Shown here: piece by piece, positions 9,298-18,486 of the stretch | How the letters are laid out: each line of letters starts with the position of its first letter | Numbering within the stretch: position 1 is the first letter of the stretch | Origin: Streptacidiphilus rugosus AM-16 | Lineage (GTDB): Bacteria > Actinomycetota > Actinomycetes > Streptomycetales > Streptomycetaceae | Reading direction: 5' to 3' | Length of the DNA: 64,000 nucleotides | NCBI RefSeq assembly: GCF_000744655.1 | Contig: NZ_JQMJ01000004.1 | Coordinates: forward strand, 5,022,001 to 5,086,000 | Position numbers and translations under genes: made by a program | The notes under the pieces: model-generated | Seen by the model: the letters and a program-made list of their open reading frames with translations, nothing else | The model's database searches: none | Told to the model about the DNA's origin: nothing

Positions 9298-10941
9298 ATG
9301 CGACTCTCACGGTTTCCCGTCCTCGTCGGCGCTGCCGCGGTCCTCGCGATTCCCGGCGGGCTCTACGGCCTGACCGGCTGTACCGGCGCGCCGCAGGACG
9401 CCTCGCCGCCCGGGGCCTCGTCACCGGCGACCGCTCCGTCCGCGGGCCTGTCGGCCGCGCCGCCCGCGCAGGAGCCGCCGCAGCTGTCGCAGGCGCAGGT
9501 CACGGGGGCGCTCGGGCAGTTGGACGGGGTGGTCGAGGCGGCGATGAGACGCACGGGCGTGCCCGGGGTGGCGGTCGGCGTCGTGTACCAGGACAGGACC
9601 GCCTACGCGAAGGGGTTCGGCGTGCGCGAGGTGGGCCGACCCGACCGTGTCGACCCCGACACCGTGTTCCAGCTGGCCTCGATGTCGAAGCCGCTGGCCT
9701 CCACCGTGGTGGCGGAGGCGGTGGGCCGGAAGGTCGTCGGCTGGGACACCCCGGTGGTGGCGCACGAGCCCGGCTTCGCGCTCAAGGACCCCTACGTGAC
9801 CGCTCACGTGACGGTCGCCGACATGTTCTCGCACCGCAGCGGCCTGCCCGACCACGCGGGCGACCTGCTGGAGGATCTCGGCTACGACGGCGACTACATC
9901 GTCTCGCACCTGCGGCTGGAGCCGCTGGACCCGTTCCGGGCGAGCTACGCCTACACCAACTACGGCGTCACCGCGGCCGGTCTCGCCGTGGCCGCCGCGG
10001 CGAAGTCCTCCTGGCCCGATCTGGCCGCCGCGTCGCTGTTCCAGCCGCTCGGGATGGACCACAGCAGCTACCGACGCGCCGACTACGACCGGGCCGCCGA
10101 CAGGGCGTCCGCGCACGTGAAGGCGGGGGGACACTGGGAGCCCTCCACCACCGAGAACGCGGACTCCCAGGCTCCGGCCGGCGGCGCGAGCTCGACGGTG
10201 GACGACCTGACCCGGTGGATGCGGCTGCAGCTCGACAACGGGTCCTACGGCGGCAGGCAGCTCGTCGACGCCGCCGCGCTGGACGAGACCCGCGTTCCGC
10301 ACTCCGTCGCCGCCCCGCCGCGCTCCCCCGGCGGCGGGGAGCCCCAGTTCTACGGACTGGGCTGGAACGTCAACTACGACCAGCTCGGCCGGCTGCGGCT
10401 GAACCACTTCGGCGCGTTCACGCTGGGCGCGGCCACCACCGTCACCCTGCTGCCCACCGAGCGGCTGGGGATCGTGGTGCTCAGCAACGGGCAGCCGATC
10501 GGCGTTCCCGAGGCCGTCGCCGCCGCCTTCTTCGACATCGCCCAGAACGGCCGGCAGACCGTCGACTGGCTCAGCCTGTACGGCAAGGTCCTGGGCAGCG
10601 CCACCGGCGCCGGCGTCTCCCCCACCGACTACGCGAAGCCGCCGACCTCCCCGGCGCCCGAGATGGCGAACAGCGCCTACACGGGCAACTTCGGGAACGA
10701 CTTCTACGGACCGGCCACTGTCACCGCCGGCCGCGACGGGCAGCTGACCCTGGTGCTCGGCCCGGACAAGCAGTCGTTCCCGCTGCAGCACTACAGCGGG
10801 AACACCTTCAGCTACCGCACCCGCGGCGAGAACGCCGTCGGCCTGTCCGGCGTCGCCTTCCACCTCGGGTCCGGCGGCACCGCCGACAGCGTGACGCTGG
10901 AGAACCTGGACGCCGCCGGCCTGGGCACCTTCAGCCGTTGA
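9298..10941 (+). CDS. Secreted beta-lactamase-fold serine hydrolase (class C/PBP type)
   Basis: A 547-residue exported protein. The N-terminus has a signal sequence and a possible lipobox (GLTGC near residue 27), followed by an Ala/Pro/Ser linker. All three catalytic motifs of the SxxK family are present: SMSK after QLA, YTN in RASYAYTNYGV, and HFG in LRLNHFGAF. About 110 residues beyond the hydrolase domain form an extra C-terminal domain, probably the beta-barrel often found in esterase or D-aminopeptidase members. Substrate is unknown; peptidoglycan peptides, esters or D-amino acid peptides are all possible. Its last 11 bases overlap the convergent MFS gene. Confidence 0.88.
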   Translation: MRLSRFPVLVGAAAVLAIPGGLYGLTGCTGAPQDASPPGASSPATAPSAGLSAAPPAQEPPQLSQAQVTGALGQLDGVVEAAMRRTGVPGVAVGVVYQDRTAYAKGFGVREVGRPDRVDPDTVFQLASMSKPLASTVVAEAVGRKVVGWDTPVVAHEPGFALKDPYVTAHVTVADMFSHRSGLPDHAGDLLEDLGYDGDYIVSHLRLEPLDPFRASYAYTNYGVTAAGLAVAAAAKSSWPDLAAASLFQPLGMDHSSYRRADYDRAADRASAHVKAGGHWEPSTTENADSQAPAGGASSTVDDLTRWMRLQLDNGSYGGRQLVDAAALDETRVPHSVAAPPRSPGGGEPQFYGLGWNVNYDQLGRLRLNHFGAFTLGAATTVTLLPTERLGIVVLSNGQPIGVPEAVAAAFFDIAQNGRQTVDWLSLYGKVLGSATGAGVSPTDYAKPPTSPAPEMANSAYTGNFGNDFYGPATVTAGRDGQLTLVLGPDKQSFPLQHYSGNTFSYRTRGENAVGLSGVAFHLGSGGTADSVTLENLDAAGLGTFSR

Positions 10942-12688
10942 CCGCGTCCCGCGCGGGCACGGAGCGGGTGGTGAAGGCCGAGGCGACGGCGGCGACCAGG
11001 CAGGCCGCCAGGGCGAACCAGAAGGCGACCGCGAGGCCGTCCCTGAACGGCCCGGTGACCAGGTGCGGGAAGAAGTCACGGCCGGTCAGGTACTCCGCCC
11101 GCCCCGGCGGCAGGTGCTGGAGCACCTGCGGGCCGAGCAGCTGCCGGATCGGGTTGTAGCCGAGGAACGCCGCGAAGAGCACCGCCAGCGGGGGAAGCTG
11201 GCTGACCTTCGCCGCGACCGGCGCCGGCACGTTCTGCGCGACCAGCCCGTGGTCGAGGGCGCCGGGGAGGCTCTGGGCCAGACCGAGCACGATCAGGCTG
11301 AAGAACAGTCCGATCGACAGCACCATGGCCGCGTTCTGGAACGTCGCGGTCATGCCCGCGCCGACGCCGCGCTGGCGGGCGGGGACGGCGTTCATGATCT
11401 CGGCACGGTTCGGGGAGGCGAACAGTCCCGCGCCCAGGCCGTTCAGCACGAGGATGGCGGCGAACGCGGGGTAGGGGAAGTCGACCGGCAGCACCATCAG
11501 CAGGCCGAAACTGGCCGCGTTCAGCAGGGCGCCCGCGATCGTGAAGAGCCGCGAGCCGAAGCGGTCGGAGAGCAGACCGGAGACGGGCGCGGCCACCAGC
11601 AGTCCGACGGTCAGCGGGATCATGTAGATCCCGGCCCACAGCGGGGTCTGCTCGAAGCTGTACCCGTGCAGCGGCAGCCAGATGCCCTGGAGCCAGATCA
11701 CCAGGATGAACTGGAGGCCGCCGCGCCCGAGCGCGGTCAGCAGATTGGCCAGGTTGCCTGCGGCGAAGGTCCGCAGCCGGAACAGGGAGAGGTCGAACAG
11801 CGGCTCGGCGACCTTGGACTCCACCACGCAGAACACCGCCAGGAGCACCACCCCGACGCCCATCGCCGCGAGCACCCACGGGTTGCCCCAGCCGGTGGTC
11901 GCGCCGTGGTAGGGCTGGATGCCGTAGGTGATGCCGACCAGCAGCGTGATCAGACCGGCCGCGAAGGTGATGTTGCCCCACCAGTCGATCGCCGCGGGCT
12001 GCCGGTGGCCGGTGTCCTTGAGCTTGAGGTAGGCCCAGACCGAGCCGAAGACGCCGACGGGCACGGAGACCAGGAACACCCAGCGCCAGCCGACCGGGCC
12101 GAGGACGCCGCCGAGCATCAGCCCGATGAAGGCCCCGGCTATACCGGCGATCACGTTGATGCCCAGGGCGGTCCCGCGCTGCCGCGCCGGGAAGGCGTCG
12201 GTGATGATCGCGGTCGAGTTGGCGAAGATCAGCGCACCGCCGACGCCCTGCACCACGCGCCAGCCGATCAGCCACAGCGCGGCCTGTGTCCCGCTCCCCC
12301 AGGTCAACGACAGGGCGACGGAGCACGCGGTGAAGACCGCGAAGCCGAGGTTGTACATCCGGACCCGGCCGAACATGTCACCGAGCCGCCCGAAGGTCAC
12401 CACCAGCACGGCGGTGACCACCATGAAGCCCATCATCATCCACAGCAGGTAGCTGGTGTTGTGCGGGTCGAGCGGGTCGAGGTGGATGCCGTCGAAGATG
12501 TTCGGCATGGCGATCAGCACGATCGACTGGTTGATCATCACCATCAGCATGCCGAGGGTCGTGTTCGACAGTGCGATCCACTTGTAGTGGGGCCCGTGCC
12601 GGTCCTCGACCTCGGAGGGAGCCGGGGAAGCCACGTCGGGCGAGGAGGTCGGACCGCCGGACGGCGAGGCGGCGGATGAGCTGGCCAT
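10931..12688 (-). CDS. DHA2-type MFS drug efflux transporter
   Basis: A 585-residue integral membrane protein with 14 predicted helices, the count typical of the DHA2 (drug:proton antiporter, 14-helix) family. The loop 2-3 motif appears as GRLGDMFGRVRMYNLG, and the helix 5 antiporter motif as GPVGWRWVFLVSVPVG. A 35-residue Ser/Pro-rich cytoplasmic N-terminus precedes the first helix. The ATG is preceded by AAGGGAAG. No dedicated regulator is adjacent: the gene to the right encodes a SnoaL-like protein in the opposite direction. Exported compounds cannot be inferred. Confidence 0.92.
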   Translation of the reverse strand: MASSSAASPSGGPTSSPDVASPAPSEVEDRHGPHYKWIALSNTTLGMLMVMINQSIVLIAMPNIFDGIHLDPLDPHNTSYLLWMMMGFMVVTAVLVVTFGRLGDMFGRVRMYNLGFAVFTACSVALSLTWGSGTQAALWLIGWRVVQGVGGALIFANSTAIITDAFPARQRGTALGINVIAGIAGAFIGLMLGGVLGPVGWRWVFLVSVPVGVFGSVWAYLKLKDTGHRQPAAIDWWGNITFAAGLITLLVGITYGIQPYHGATTGWGNPWVLAAMGVGVVLLAVFCVVESKVAEPLFDLSLFRLRTFAAGNLANLLTALGRGGLQFILVIWLQGIWLPLHGYSFEQTPLWAGIYMIPLTVGLLVAAPVSGLLSDRFGSRLFTIAGALLNAASFGLLMVLPVDFPYPAFAAILVLNGLGAGLFASPNRAEIMNAVPARQRGVGAGMTATFQNAAMVLSIGLFFSLIVLGLAQSLPGALDHGLVAQNVPAPVAAKVSQLPPLAVLFAAFLGYNPIRQLLGPQVLQHLPPGRAEYLTGRDFFPHLVTGPFRDGLAVAFWFALAACLVAAVASAFTTRSVPARDAVNG

Positions 12689-12874
12689 ACGGGCTTCCCT
12701 TCGGTCAATGTGCCCTACAACTATTTCAGGTCGACAGTCTTCCTGTCATCATTGGTCGGTCCTCGAACCTGCGTCCCCGAAGATGGGGAGCTCTCCCCAT
12801 GTGCCGGGCGGCCCGGCGGCGGATTCTCGTGGCAGCACGGAGACGAGTCCGTCGACACGAGAGGAGCCGAGGCC

Positions 12875-13300
12875 ATGACCGGCACCGCAGGAGCACGCTT
12901 CGCCCAGGCGCTGGCCGCCAAGGACCGGGAGGGGCTGAACGCGCTGCTGGCCCCCGGAGTGGATTTCCAGGCGCTGACCCCGGGCCGCTTCTGGCAGTCC
13001 GGCGACCCCGACGAGGTGGTGGACCAGTTCGTGCTGGGCCACTGGTTCGGCCCGTCCGCCGAGATGCGCGGACTGCGGATGCTGGCCGACCGTGAGGTCG
13101 CGCAGCGCCGTCACGTCGCCTACGAGCTGCGGGTACGCCGCGAGGGCGCGGACTACCTGGTCGAGCAGCAGGTCTACTACGAGGCCGGGGAGGACGGGCG
13201 GATCGGCTGGCTGCGGCTGCTGTGCGCGGGGTACCAGCCGGACGCCTCAGCCGTCGCGGGCCCCGAGACCGTCGAGTCCGTCGTCGCCGCCGCCGGCTGA
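12875..13300 (+). CDS. SnoaL/NTF2-like fold protein
   Basis: A 141-residue protein with the cone-shaped NTF2-like pattern. An N-terminal helix pair (RFAQALAAKDREGLNALLAPGVDFQALTPGRFW) is followed by a curved sheet region containing VAYELRVRREGADYLVEQQVYYEAG and GWLRLLCAGY. The family includes polyketide cyclases, steroid isomerases and many proteins of unknown role. A GAGGAG site lies nine bases before the ATG at 12875, which is why this start is preferred over the longer frame beginning at 12710. The last 54 bases overlap the 3' end of the convergent HD-GYP/LuxR gene. Confidence 0.8.
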   Translation: MTGTAGARFAQALAAKDREGLNALLAPGVDFQALTPGRFWQSGDPDEVVDQFVLGHWFGPSAEMRGLRMLADREVAQRRHVAYELRVRREGADYLVEQQVYYEAGEDGRIGWLRLLCAGYQPDASAVAGPETVESVVAAAG

Positions 13301-14884
13301 GCCCGCGTCCTGGACGGCGCCCGTCGTGGGACCGAGGCCGTGGCGGGCGGCGAACAGGCCCGCCAGGGCCCGGTTGGTGGCGCCGGTCTTGGCGTAGATG
13401 TGCTCGATGTGGTGCCCGGCGGTGCGCGGGGAGATGTGCAGCGACTCGGCGATCCGGCGGGTGGAAAGGCCCAGGGCCAGCAGCCGCAGCACCTCCACCT
13501 CACGGGTGGTCAGCCCGGCGGGCCAGGTGCCGCGGCGCGGTCTGGTGTGGCCCGCTGCGCCCAGCACCGCCTCGGCCGCTCCGGCGTCGATCCGGCCGGC
13601 CCGCACCTCGGCGCGGAGCAGCGCGGCCGCCTCCGCCGGACTGCCCGCGGGCCGGTGCGGACGGCCCTCGGTGTGCGCCCGGTACAGGTCGGCGGCGGCC
13701 AGCAGCCGGCCCTCGGGGGTCAGCGCGGCGCCGGACAGGCCGCGCGGATAGCCGGAGCCGTCCAGCCGCTCGTGGTGCTGCACCGCGACCGCCGCGATCT
13801 GCGCCAGGGCGGGTGAGCAGGCCAGCATCCGCTCCGTCAGGTACGGGTGCAGCCGCACCCGTTCGGTCTCCCCCAGGGTGAGCGGCCCCGGCTTGTCCCA
13901 GACCGTGTTGGGCACGCCGAGCCGCCCGAGGTCGTGGACCAGCGCGGCCCGGCGCAGGGTGGCGCGGGTGGGGGCGGGCAGCCCGGCGAGCCCTGCGGCG
14001 GCCTCCACCAGTTCCGCGACCCCGCGTGAATGACCGATCGTCCAGGGGGACTTGACGTCGGCGAAGTCCGCGACCGCGAGCAGCGCGGCGTCCAGCTCGG
14101 CCTCGGTCAGGGGGGTGCCGGGGGCCGGGTCGGCGCGCTGCACCTGGTCCCAGCCGCCGTCCAGGTCGGCCAGCAGCTGCGCGGCGCGCGCGGTGAACGC
14201 GTCCACCACGGCCGGATCGAACTGCGTGCCGCGCCGTTCCCGCGCCACCGCGACCGCGGCCGCCGTCCCGCCCGAGCGGTGGTAGGCCACGACCACATCG
14301 GCCAGGTTCACCAGCCGCGAGGTGAGCAGGATCTCCTCGCCGCGGGCGCCCTTGGGAGCGCCGCGTCCGTCCCAGCGCTCGAAGGTCTGCTCCACGCAGG
14401 CCCGCACCCGGGGGGCGAGCCCCAGCTGGGCGGCGAGAGCGTCGGCGGCCTGCCAGTGGTTGCTGAGGATGGCCTCGGCGTCACGCCGTCCGGGCCCGAG
14501 GAAGGCGAGGCCGAGCCGGGCCCGGCCGCCGACCCCGGCCGGCTGGGGGCCGCCGCCCAGATGACGCAGCATGAACCGGGCCTCGACGGCGGGCCCGGAG
14601 AAGTCGGTGCGCCGGAAGTCGGCCTTCAGCACGGTGTCGTCGCCGAACCACTTGGCCTGCTCGTAGGCGTCGACGTGGCAGCCCACCCAGGAGACCAGCG
14701 AGGCGTAGTAGACGACCTCCCGATCGGCGTCGTCCAGGCCGAGCTCGCCCGCCAGTCGCAGCGCCACCAAACACTGACACAGCACATGCTCCATGGGCTG
14801 GCCCATGCCGAGGTCCGCGCCGAGCGACAGCACCGCCAGCAGCTCCGCCAGCCGCACCCGCGAGAACGCAGAGGGCTCCGCCAC
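13247..14884 (-). CDS. HD-GYP phosphohydrolase fused to a LuxR-type DNA-binding domain
   Basis: A 545-residue protein with a degenerate HD-like N-terminal half, a C-terminal HD-GYP domain at about residues 280-420 and a LuxR helix-turn-helix at about 450-515. The HD-GYP motifs are present: LVHDLGRLGVPN, HPYLTERML and QHHERLDGSGYPRG. The LuxR part reads LTTREVEVLRLLALGLSTRRIAESLHISPRTAGHHIEHIYAKTGA. Classical HD-GYP domains hydrolyse cyclic di-GMP. In this actinobacterial architecture the ligand is not established. It may be a transcription factor controlled by a metal-dependent hydrolase domain. A Gly/Asp-rich tail ends the protein inside the overlap with the SnoaL-like gene. Confidence 0.87.
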   Translation of the reverse strand: MAEPSAFSRVRLAELLAVLSLGADLGMGQPMEHVLCQCLVALRLAGELGLDDADREVVYYASLVSWVGCHVDAYEQAKWFGDDTVLKADFRRTDFSGPAVEARFMLRHLGGGPQPAGVGGRARLGLAFLGPGRRDAEAILSNHWQAADALAAQLGLAPRVRACVEQTFERWDGRGAPKGARGEEILLTSRLVNLADVVVAYHRSGGTAAAVAVARERRGTQFDPAVVDAFTARAAQLLADLDGGWDQVQRADPAPGTPLTEAELDAALLAVADFADVKSPWTIGHSRGVAELVEAAAGLAGLPAPTRATLRRAALVHDLGRLGVPNTVWDKPGPLTLGETERVRLHPYLTERMLACSPALAQIAAVAVQHHERLDGSGYPRGLSGAALTPEGRLLAAADLYRAHTEGRPHRPAGSPAEAAALLRAEVRAGRIDAGAAEAVLGAAGHTRPRRGTWPAGLTTREVEVLRLLALGLSTRRIAESLHISPRTAGHHIEHIYAKTGATNRALAGLFAARHGLGPTTGAVQDAGSAGGGDDGLDGLGARDG

Positions 14885-14916
14885 GGAGCCGATTCTAGGG
14901 CCCGGAGGGGCCGACG

Positions 14917-14956
14917 GGCGGCGGCGCCCCGCGCGTGGGCGCGGGGCGCCGCCGCC
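14917..14956. terminator. 18-bp perfect hairpin after the chitinase gene
   Basis: Arms of 18 perfectly paired bases at 14917-14934 and 14939-14956 enclose a GTGG loop. The hairpin lies 17 bases beyond the chitinase stop, in the short gap before the start of the HD-GYP gene. It is GC-only with no T-tract. Confidence 0.75.
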
Positions 14957-14972
14957 TGCCGGCCGACCGGGG

Positions 14973-16598
14973 TCAGCCGGTGAAACCGGCGAAGATCTTC
15001 GAGAACTGGTAGGGCGACTGGGGGACGTTGGTGCACTTGGACAGACCGCCGGTGCAGGCGTTGGCGTCCCTGGTCATCTCCCAGAAGGCCAGCTCGCCCA
15101 GGTGGTTCTGCTGCGCGAAGGCCACCAGCTGCGAGGCGTCGGACAGGCCGAACACCTCGGAGGTGTTGTCGTTCTGGCCGAGCATCGGGGTGACGCCGAC
15201 CATCGCCCAGGCCTGGGCCGCCGTCAGCGTGGGCCAGACGGAGAGGATCTGGGCCCGGGTGGACTGGGCCGACTGGATCGCGTAGGCGCCCATCTTCCCC
15301 GAGGGGTTGGGGGCCTCGGAGTCGCCGAAGTCCATCGCCATCACGTTGACCACGTCGACCTTGAGCCCGGCCGCCTTGGCCGACTGGAGCACGTAGAGGC
15401 CGTCGGCGGTGAGCCCGGACGGCAGCACCGGCAGGGTCAGGCTGACCTTGAGGTCCCGGCCCTTGGCGGCCTGGGCCGCCTGCAGTTGGGCGAGGGCCTG
15501 CGAGCGGCGGTCGATCGAGGCGTGGTCGGTGACGGCCGTGCCTTCGATGTCGAAGTCGATCCGGTCCAGACCGTAGGCGTCGACGACCTTCTGGTACTGG
15601 GTCTCCAGCGCGGCCGTGGTGGTGCAGGACTGCGCCAGCTCGGTGCCGTTGGCCCCGCCGAAGGAGACCCGCACGTCGCCGCCGGTGGCCCGGAACGCAT
15701 CGATGTCGGCCTTGTCCCAGCCCGCGGTGGCGTCGTACGCGCCGAACCAGCTGGCGCTGCACGCGGTGCTGCCGTTGATGACGAAGGCCAGCGAGAACTG
15801 CTTGAGCCCGCTGTTGGCGGCCAGCGTGCTGAGACTGGGGGTCGGGTACGCGCCCAGGTCCACGTAGGGCGCGGCCGCGCCGGGGACCGTGCCGCTGCCG
15901 GCGACCGCGGTGACCGCGGCCGAGGCGGGGGACTCGTTGCCACTCGGGTCGAAGGCGGAGACGCTGACCGCCAGGCTGCTGCCCTGGATCAGCCCGGTCA
16001 CCGTGGCGCTGGTCCCGGTGACGGTGGCCAGCACCGCGCCGTTGGCCCACAGGTGGTAGCCGGCCACCGACTGGTTGTCCGTGGCGGCGTTCCAGGAGAG
16101 CGAGAACGCGCCGGGGGCGCTGCCGCTCACCTTGAGTCCGGCAGGCGTCGAGGGCGGTGTGGTGTCGGCGGGGAGTCCGGCGCAGGGGGCGTTGTTGATG
16201 GTGCAGTTGGCGGGTGCCGTCTGCGGGTTGCTGCCGTTGGAGACGTCGAACCCGACGACGGCGGCGGTGGCTCCGGGCGCGAGCGGACCGGCCCAGCTGG
16301 GGGCGGAGATCGTGTAGTGCGTGCCGCTGGCCGTGAGCGTGCCGTTCCAGGCGCTGGTGACCGTCTCCCCGGCGGGCAGGTCGAAGGAGATCGACCAGGT
16401 GGCGACGGCGGCGTTGGTGTTGTTGGTGACGGTGTAACCGGCCTCGAAGCCGCTCGACCAGGTGGAGGTGACCGCGTAGTTCGCGATCAGCCCGGTGAGT
16501 CCCCCGGCCGCCTGGGCCGTGGTCGCGGTGGCCGCGGCGGTGAGCGGCGTGGCCAGCAGCCCTGCGGCCGTGGCGAGGGACAGAGTGACGCGCCTCAT
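14973..16598 (-). CDS. Secreted GH18 chitinase with CBM2-like and fibronectin III domains
   Basis: A 541-residue secreted chitinase. The Sec signal peptide ends near residue 30 (TTAQA). A family 2-like carbohydrate-binding module follows at about 31-135 (YTVTNNTNAAVATWSISFDLPAG), then a fibronectin III domain at about 150-235 and a GH18 barrel from about 250. The catalytic DxxDxDxE signature is intact in LDRIDFDIEG. It cleaves chitin by a substrate-assisted mechanism. The start at 16598 has a GAGGAGGA ribosome binding site. The promoter carries a DasR-type operator, so induction by N-acetylglucosamine or chitooligomers is likely. A strong hairpin ends the gene. Confidence 0.93.
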   Translation of the reverse strand: MRRVTLSLATAAGLLATPLTAAATATTAQAAGGLTGLIANYAVTSTWSSGFEAGYTVTNNTNAAVATWSISFDLPAGETVTSAWNGTLTASGTHYTISAPSWAGPLAPGATAAVVGFDVSNGSNPQTAPANCTINNAPCAGLPADTTPPSTPAGLKVSGSAPGAFSLSWNAATDNQSVAGYHLWANGAVLATVTGTSATVTGLIQGSSLAVSVSAFDPSGNESPASAAVTAVAGSGTVPGAAAPYVDLGAYPTPSLSTLAANSGLKQFSLAFVINGSTACSASWFGAYDATAGWDKADIDAFRATGGDVRVSFGGANGTELAQSCTTTAALETQYQKVVDAYGLDRIDFDIEGTAVTDHASIDRRSQALAQLQAAQAAKGRDLKVSLTLPVLPSGLTADGLYVLQSAKAAGLKVDVVNVMAMDFGDSEAPNPSGKMGAYAIQSAQSTRAQILSVWPTLTAAQAWAMVGVTPMLGQNDNTSEVFGLSDASQLVAFAQQNHLGELAFWEMTRDANACTGGLSKCTNVPQSPYQFSKIFAGFTG

Positions 16599-16691
16599 GG
16601 GCGAGTCCTCCTCGACAGTGTCAGGTGACGGCGCGGTGTGGGGCCGCGCCGCACGAGGGATGTGGGGGTGAACCGCGCGGCTCCTCCAAGA

Positions 16692-16703
16692 TGGTCCAGA
16701 CCA
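16692..16703. promoter_or_regulatory. DasR-type (dre) operator in the chitinase promoter
   Basis: The 12-base palindrome TGGTCCAGACCA matches the core of the DasR-responsive element and the TGGTCTAGACCA repeats known in Streptomyces chitinase promoters. It lies 94 bases upstream of the chitinase ATG. On the minus strand a TTGACG box at 16712-16717 would put a -10 hexamer (CCATCT) at 16689-16694, so the operator overlaps the core promoter. Confidence 0.75.
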
Positions 16704-16876
16704 ATACGGATCGTCAATAGACAGGTTTCTTAACAGTCCCCTAAGGCGCGTCCGGCGTTCACCGGAGCGTGGGGTTGTCCCCACCGGCGCGTCGGGGGCA
16801 GGCTCCATGGGCGCCGGGCTCGGCGACTGCCAGGCTGAAGGCGACCACCGCACCCGTCCGGACGAGGTCCCCACCC

Positions 16877-18046
16877 ATGCGCCGCCCTCGCGTCCTCCTG
16901 CCGGCCCTCTGCGCCGCGCTGCTGGTCTGCGCCGCCGTCCCCGCGAGCGCGTCCGCCGCGGCGTCGGGCGCCGAACCCGCGCCGCTCGCCGCCGCGCTGC
17001 GCACCGCGACCGCCCGGGCGGTGGCCGACGGCTACCCCGCCGCGATCGCCTACGCCCGCCGGGGCGACGCGAGCGCCACGGCCACGTCGGGCTCGGCCGA
17101 CCTCGCGACCGGCCGCCCGGCCGACGCCGGGGACCGGTTCAGGATCGCCAGCAACACCAAGTCCTTCGTCGCCACCGTGCTGCTGCAACTGGTCGCCGAA
17201 CACCGGCTCGGCCTGGACGACCCGGTGCAGAGGTGGCTGCCGGGCGTCGTCTCCGGGGCCGGCAACGACGGTCGGCGGATCACCCTGCGCGAGTTGCTGA
17301 ACCAGACCAGCGGCCTCTACGACCCCACCACCGACCCGGCCTTCTTCGCCCCCTACCTGCAGCGCCACGACATGGGCTACGTCTACACCCCGCGCCGGGT
17401 GGTGGCCGAGGCGACGGCCCACCCGCCGCTCTTCGCCCCGGGCACGAGGTGGAACTACTCCAACACCAACTACCTGCTGGCCGGTCTGGTGATCGAGGCG
17501 GTCACCGGACACAGCGCGGGCCGGGAGATCGCCGACCGGATCCTGCGCCCGCTCGGCCTGACCCGCACCACACTGCCGCGCACCGATCCGCGGATCCACG
17601 GCCGTCACCTGCACGGCTACGACCTCTCCCACCGCGACGTCACCGTGTTCAGCCCGTCCTACGACTGGACGGCGGGCGCGATGATCTCCACCCTGGCCGA
17701 CCTGGCCGCCTTCGACCGGGCCCTGTTCGCCGGACGGCTGCTGCCCCCGGCCGAGCAGCGCGCCCTCGAGACAGTCCCCGACGTGCCCGGCGAGGACGGC
17801 TACGCGCTGGGCGTGACCAGGTCCACGGTCGACTGCGGCGACGGCCGCACGGCGGCGGTCTGGGAGACCGACGGCGGCGGACCCGGCTTCACCAGCCTCT
17901 CGCTCACCTCGGCCGAGGGCCGGGCCGACCGCCAACTCGTCCTGGTCGGAACGGTCTTCGACCTCGGCCAGGATCTGCGCAACGAGCGGCCGGTGCCCGC
18001 GTCCGGCGCCTTCGGTCCGGCCGAGACGGCGGTCTTCTGCGACTGA
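16877..18046 (+). CDS. Secreted D-alanyl-D-alanine carboxypeptidase-like serine hydrolase
   Basis: A 389-residue exported SxxK-family protein. The signal peptide begins MRRPRVLLPALCAALLVCAAV and ends near ASASA. The catalytic serine and lysine are in IASNTKSF, and the second motif is YSN in RWNYSNTNYLL. The third motif, normally HxG as in the R61 DD-peptidase, reads TDG in WETDGGGPGF: the histidine is replaced by threonine. The start at 16877 is chosen because the signal peptide begins there. The frame extends upstream to 16769 without signal-like residues. It is divergent from the chitinase gene. Peptidase, esterase or another hydrolase role is possible. Confidence 0.87.
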   Translation: MRRPRVLLPALCAALLVCAAVPASASAAASGAEPAPLAAALRTATARAVADGYPAAIAYARRGDASATATSGSADLATGRPADAGDRFRIASNTKSFVATVLLQLVAEHRLGLDDPVQRWLPGVVSGAGNDGRRITLRELLNQTSGLYDPTTDPAFFAPYLQRHDMGYVYTPRRVVAEATAHPPLFAPGTRWNYSNTNYLLAGLVIEAVTGHSAGREIADRILRPLGLTRTTLPRTDPRIHGRHLHGYDLSHRDVTVFSPSYDWTAGAMISTLADLAAFDRALFAGRLLPPAEQRALETVPDVPGEDGYALGVTRSTVDCGDGRTAAVWETDGGGPGFTSLSLTSAEGRADRQLVLVGTVFDLGQDLRNERPVPASGAFGPAETAVFCD

Positions 18047-18065
18047 CCCGGCGCCCGCCGTCCGG

Positions 18066-18398
18066 TCAGGGCCTCAGCAGGACCGCCCCGACGCTGCGGC
18101 GGTCCTCCAGGGCCGCGTGGGCCTCGGCCGCCCGCTCCAGCGGCAGGACGGCGTGGACCTCCGGCCTGAGCGTGCCCGCCGTGACCGCGCCGAGAGCCTT
18201 CTCGGCGTCGGCGCGCTGGTCGGCGTGGGGCTTGGCGAAGGCGACGCCCAGCGGGCCGACGACGGTGAGGCCGCGACGTCCGATGTCGAAGGCGTCCAGC
18301 GCGGTCCACCGACCCGAGGTGAACGACCGGCCCGTTCCGCCGCGCGAGATCGCGCTGCGGTCCCCACGCCTGGCGGGGGCGGTGATCCGCGAGGCCAA
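18066..18398 (-). pseudogene. Remnant of a zinc-independent quinone reductase/alcohol dehydrogenase
   Basis: The last 75 or so codons match the C-terminus of NADPH:quinone reductases (GLTVVGPLGVAFAKPHADQRADAEKAL, then VLPLERAAEAHAALEDRRSVGAVLLRP). The N-terminal GroES-like domain and the nucleotide-binding GxGxxG are missing, and upstream residues are low-complexity Arg/Gly. The space before the next gene is too small for the missing part. This is probably a decayed or truncated copy, so its 5' boundary is arbitrary. Confidence 0.6.
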
Positions 18399-18439
18399 CG
18401 CCCCTGGCTTCCCGCACCACGTCCCGCACCACGACGTCC

Positions 18440-18472
18440 CGCCCCGGCACGGTAACCCGTGAGGCCGGGGCG
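18440..18472. terminator. Hairpin after the alpha/beta hydrolase gene
   Basis: An 8-base outer stem (18440-18447 with 18465-18472) and a 5-base inner stem (CACGG/CCGTG) with a TAAC loop follow the hydrolase stop by 14 bases on the minus strand. It probably ends that transcript before the quinone reductase remnant. Confidence 0.55.
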
Positions 18473-18486
18473 GACACGCCGGTCCG

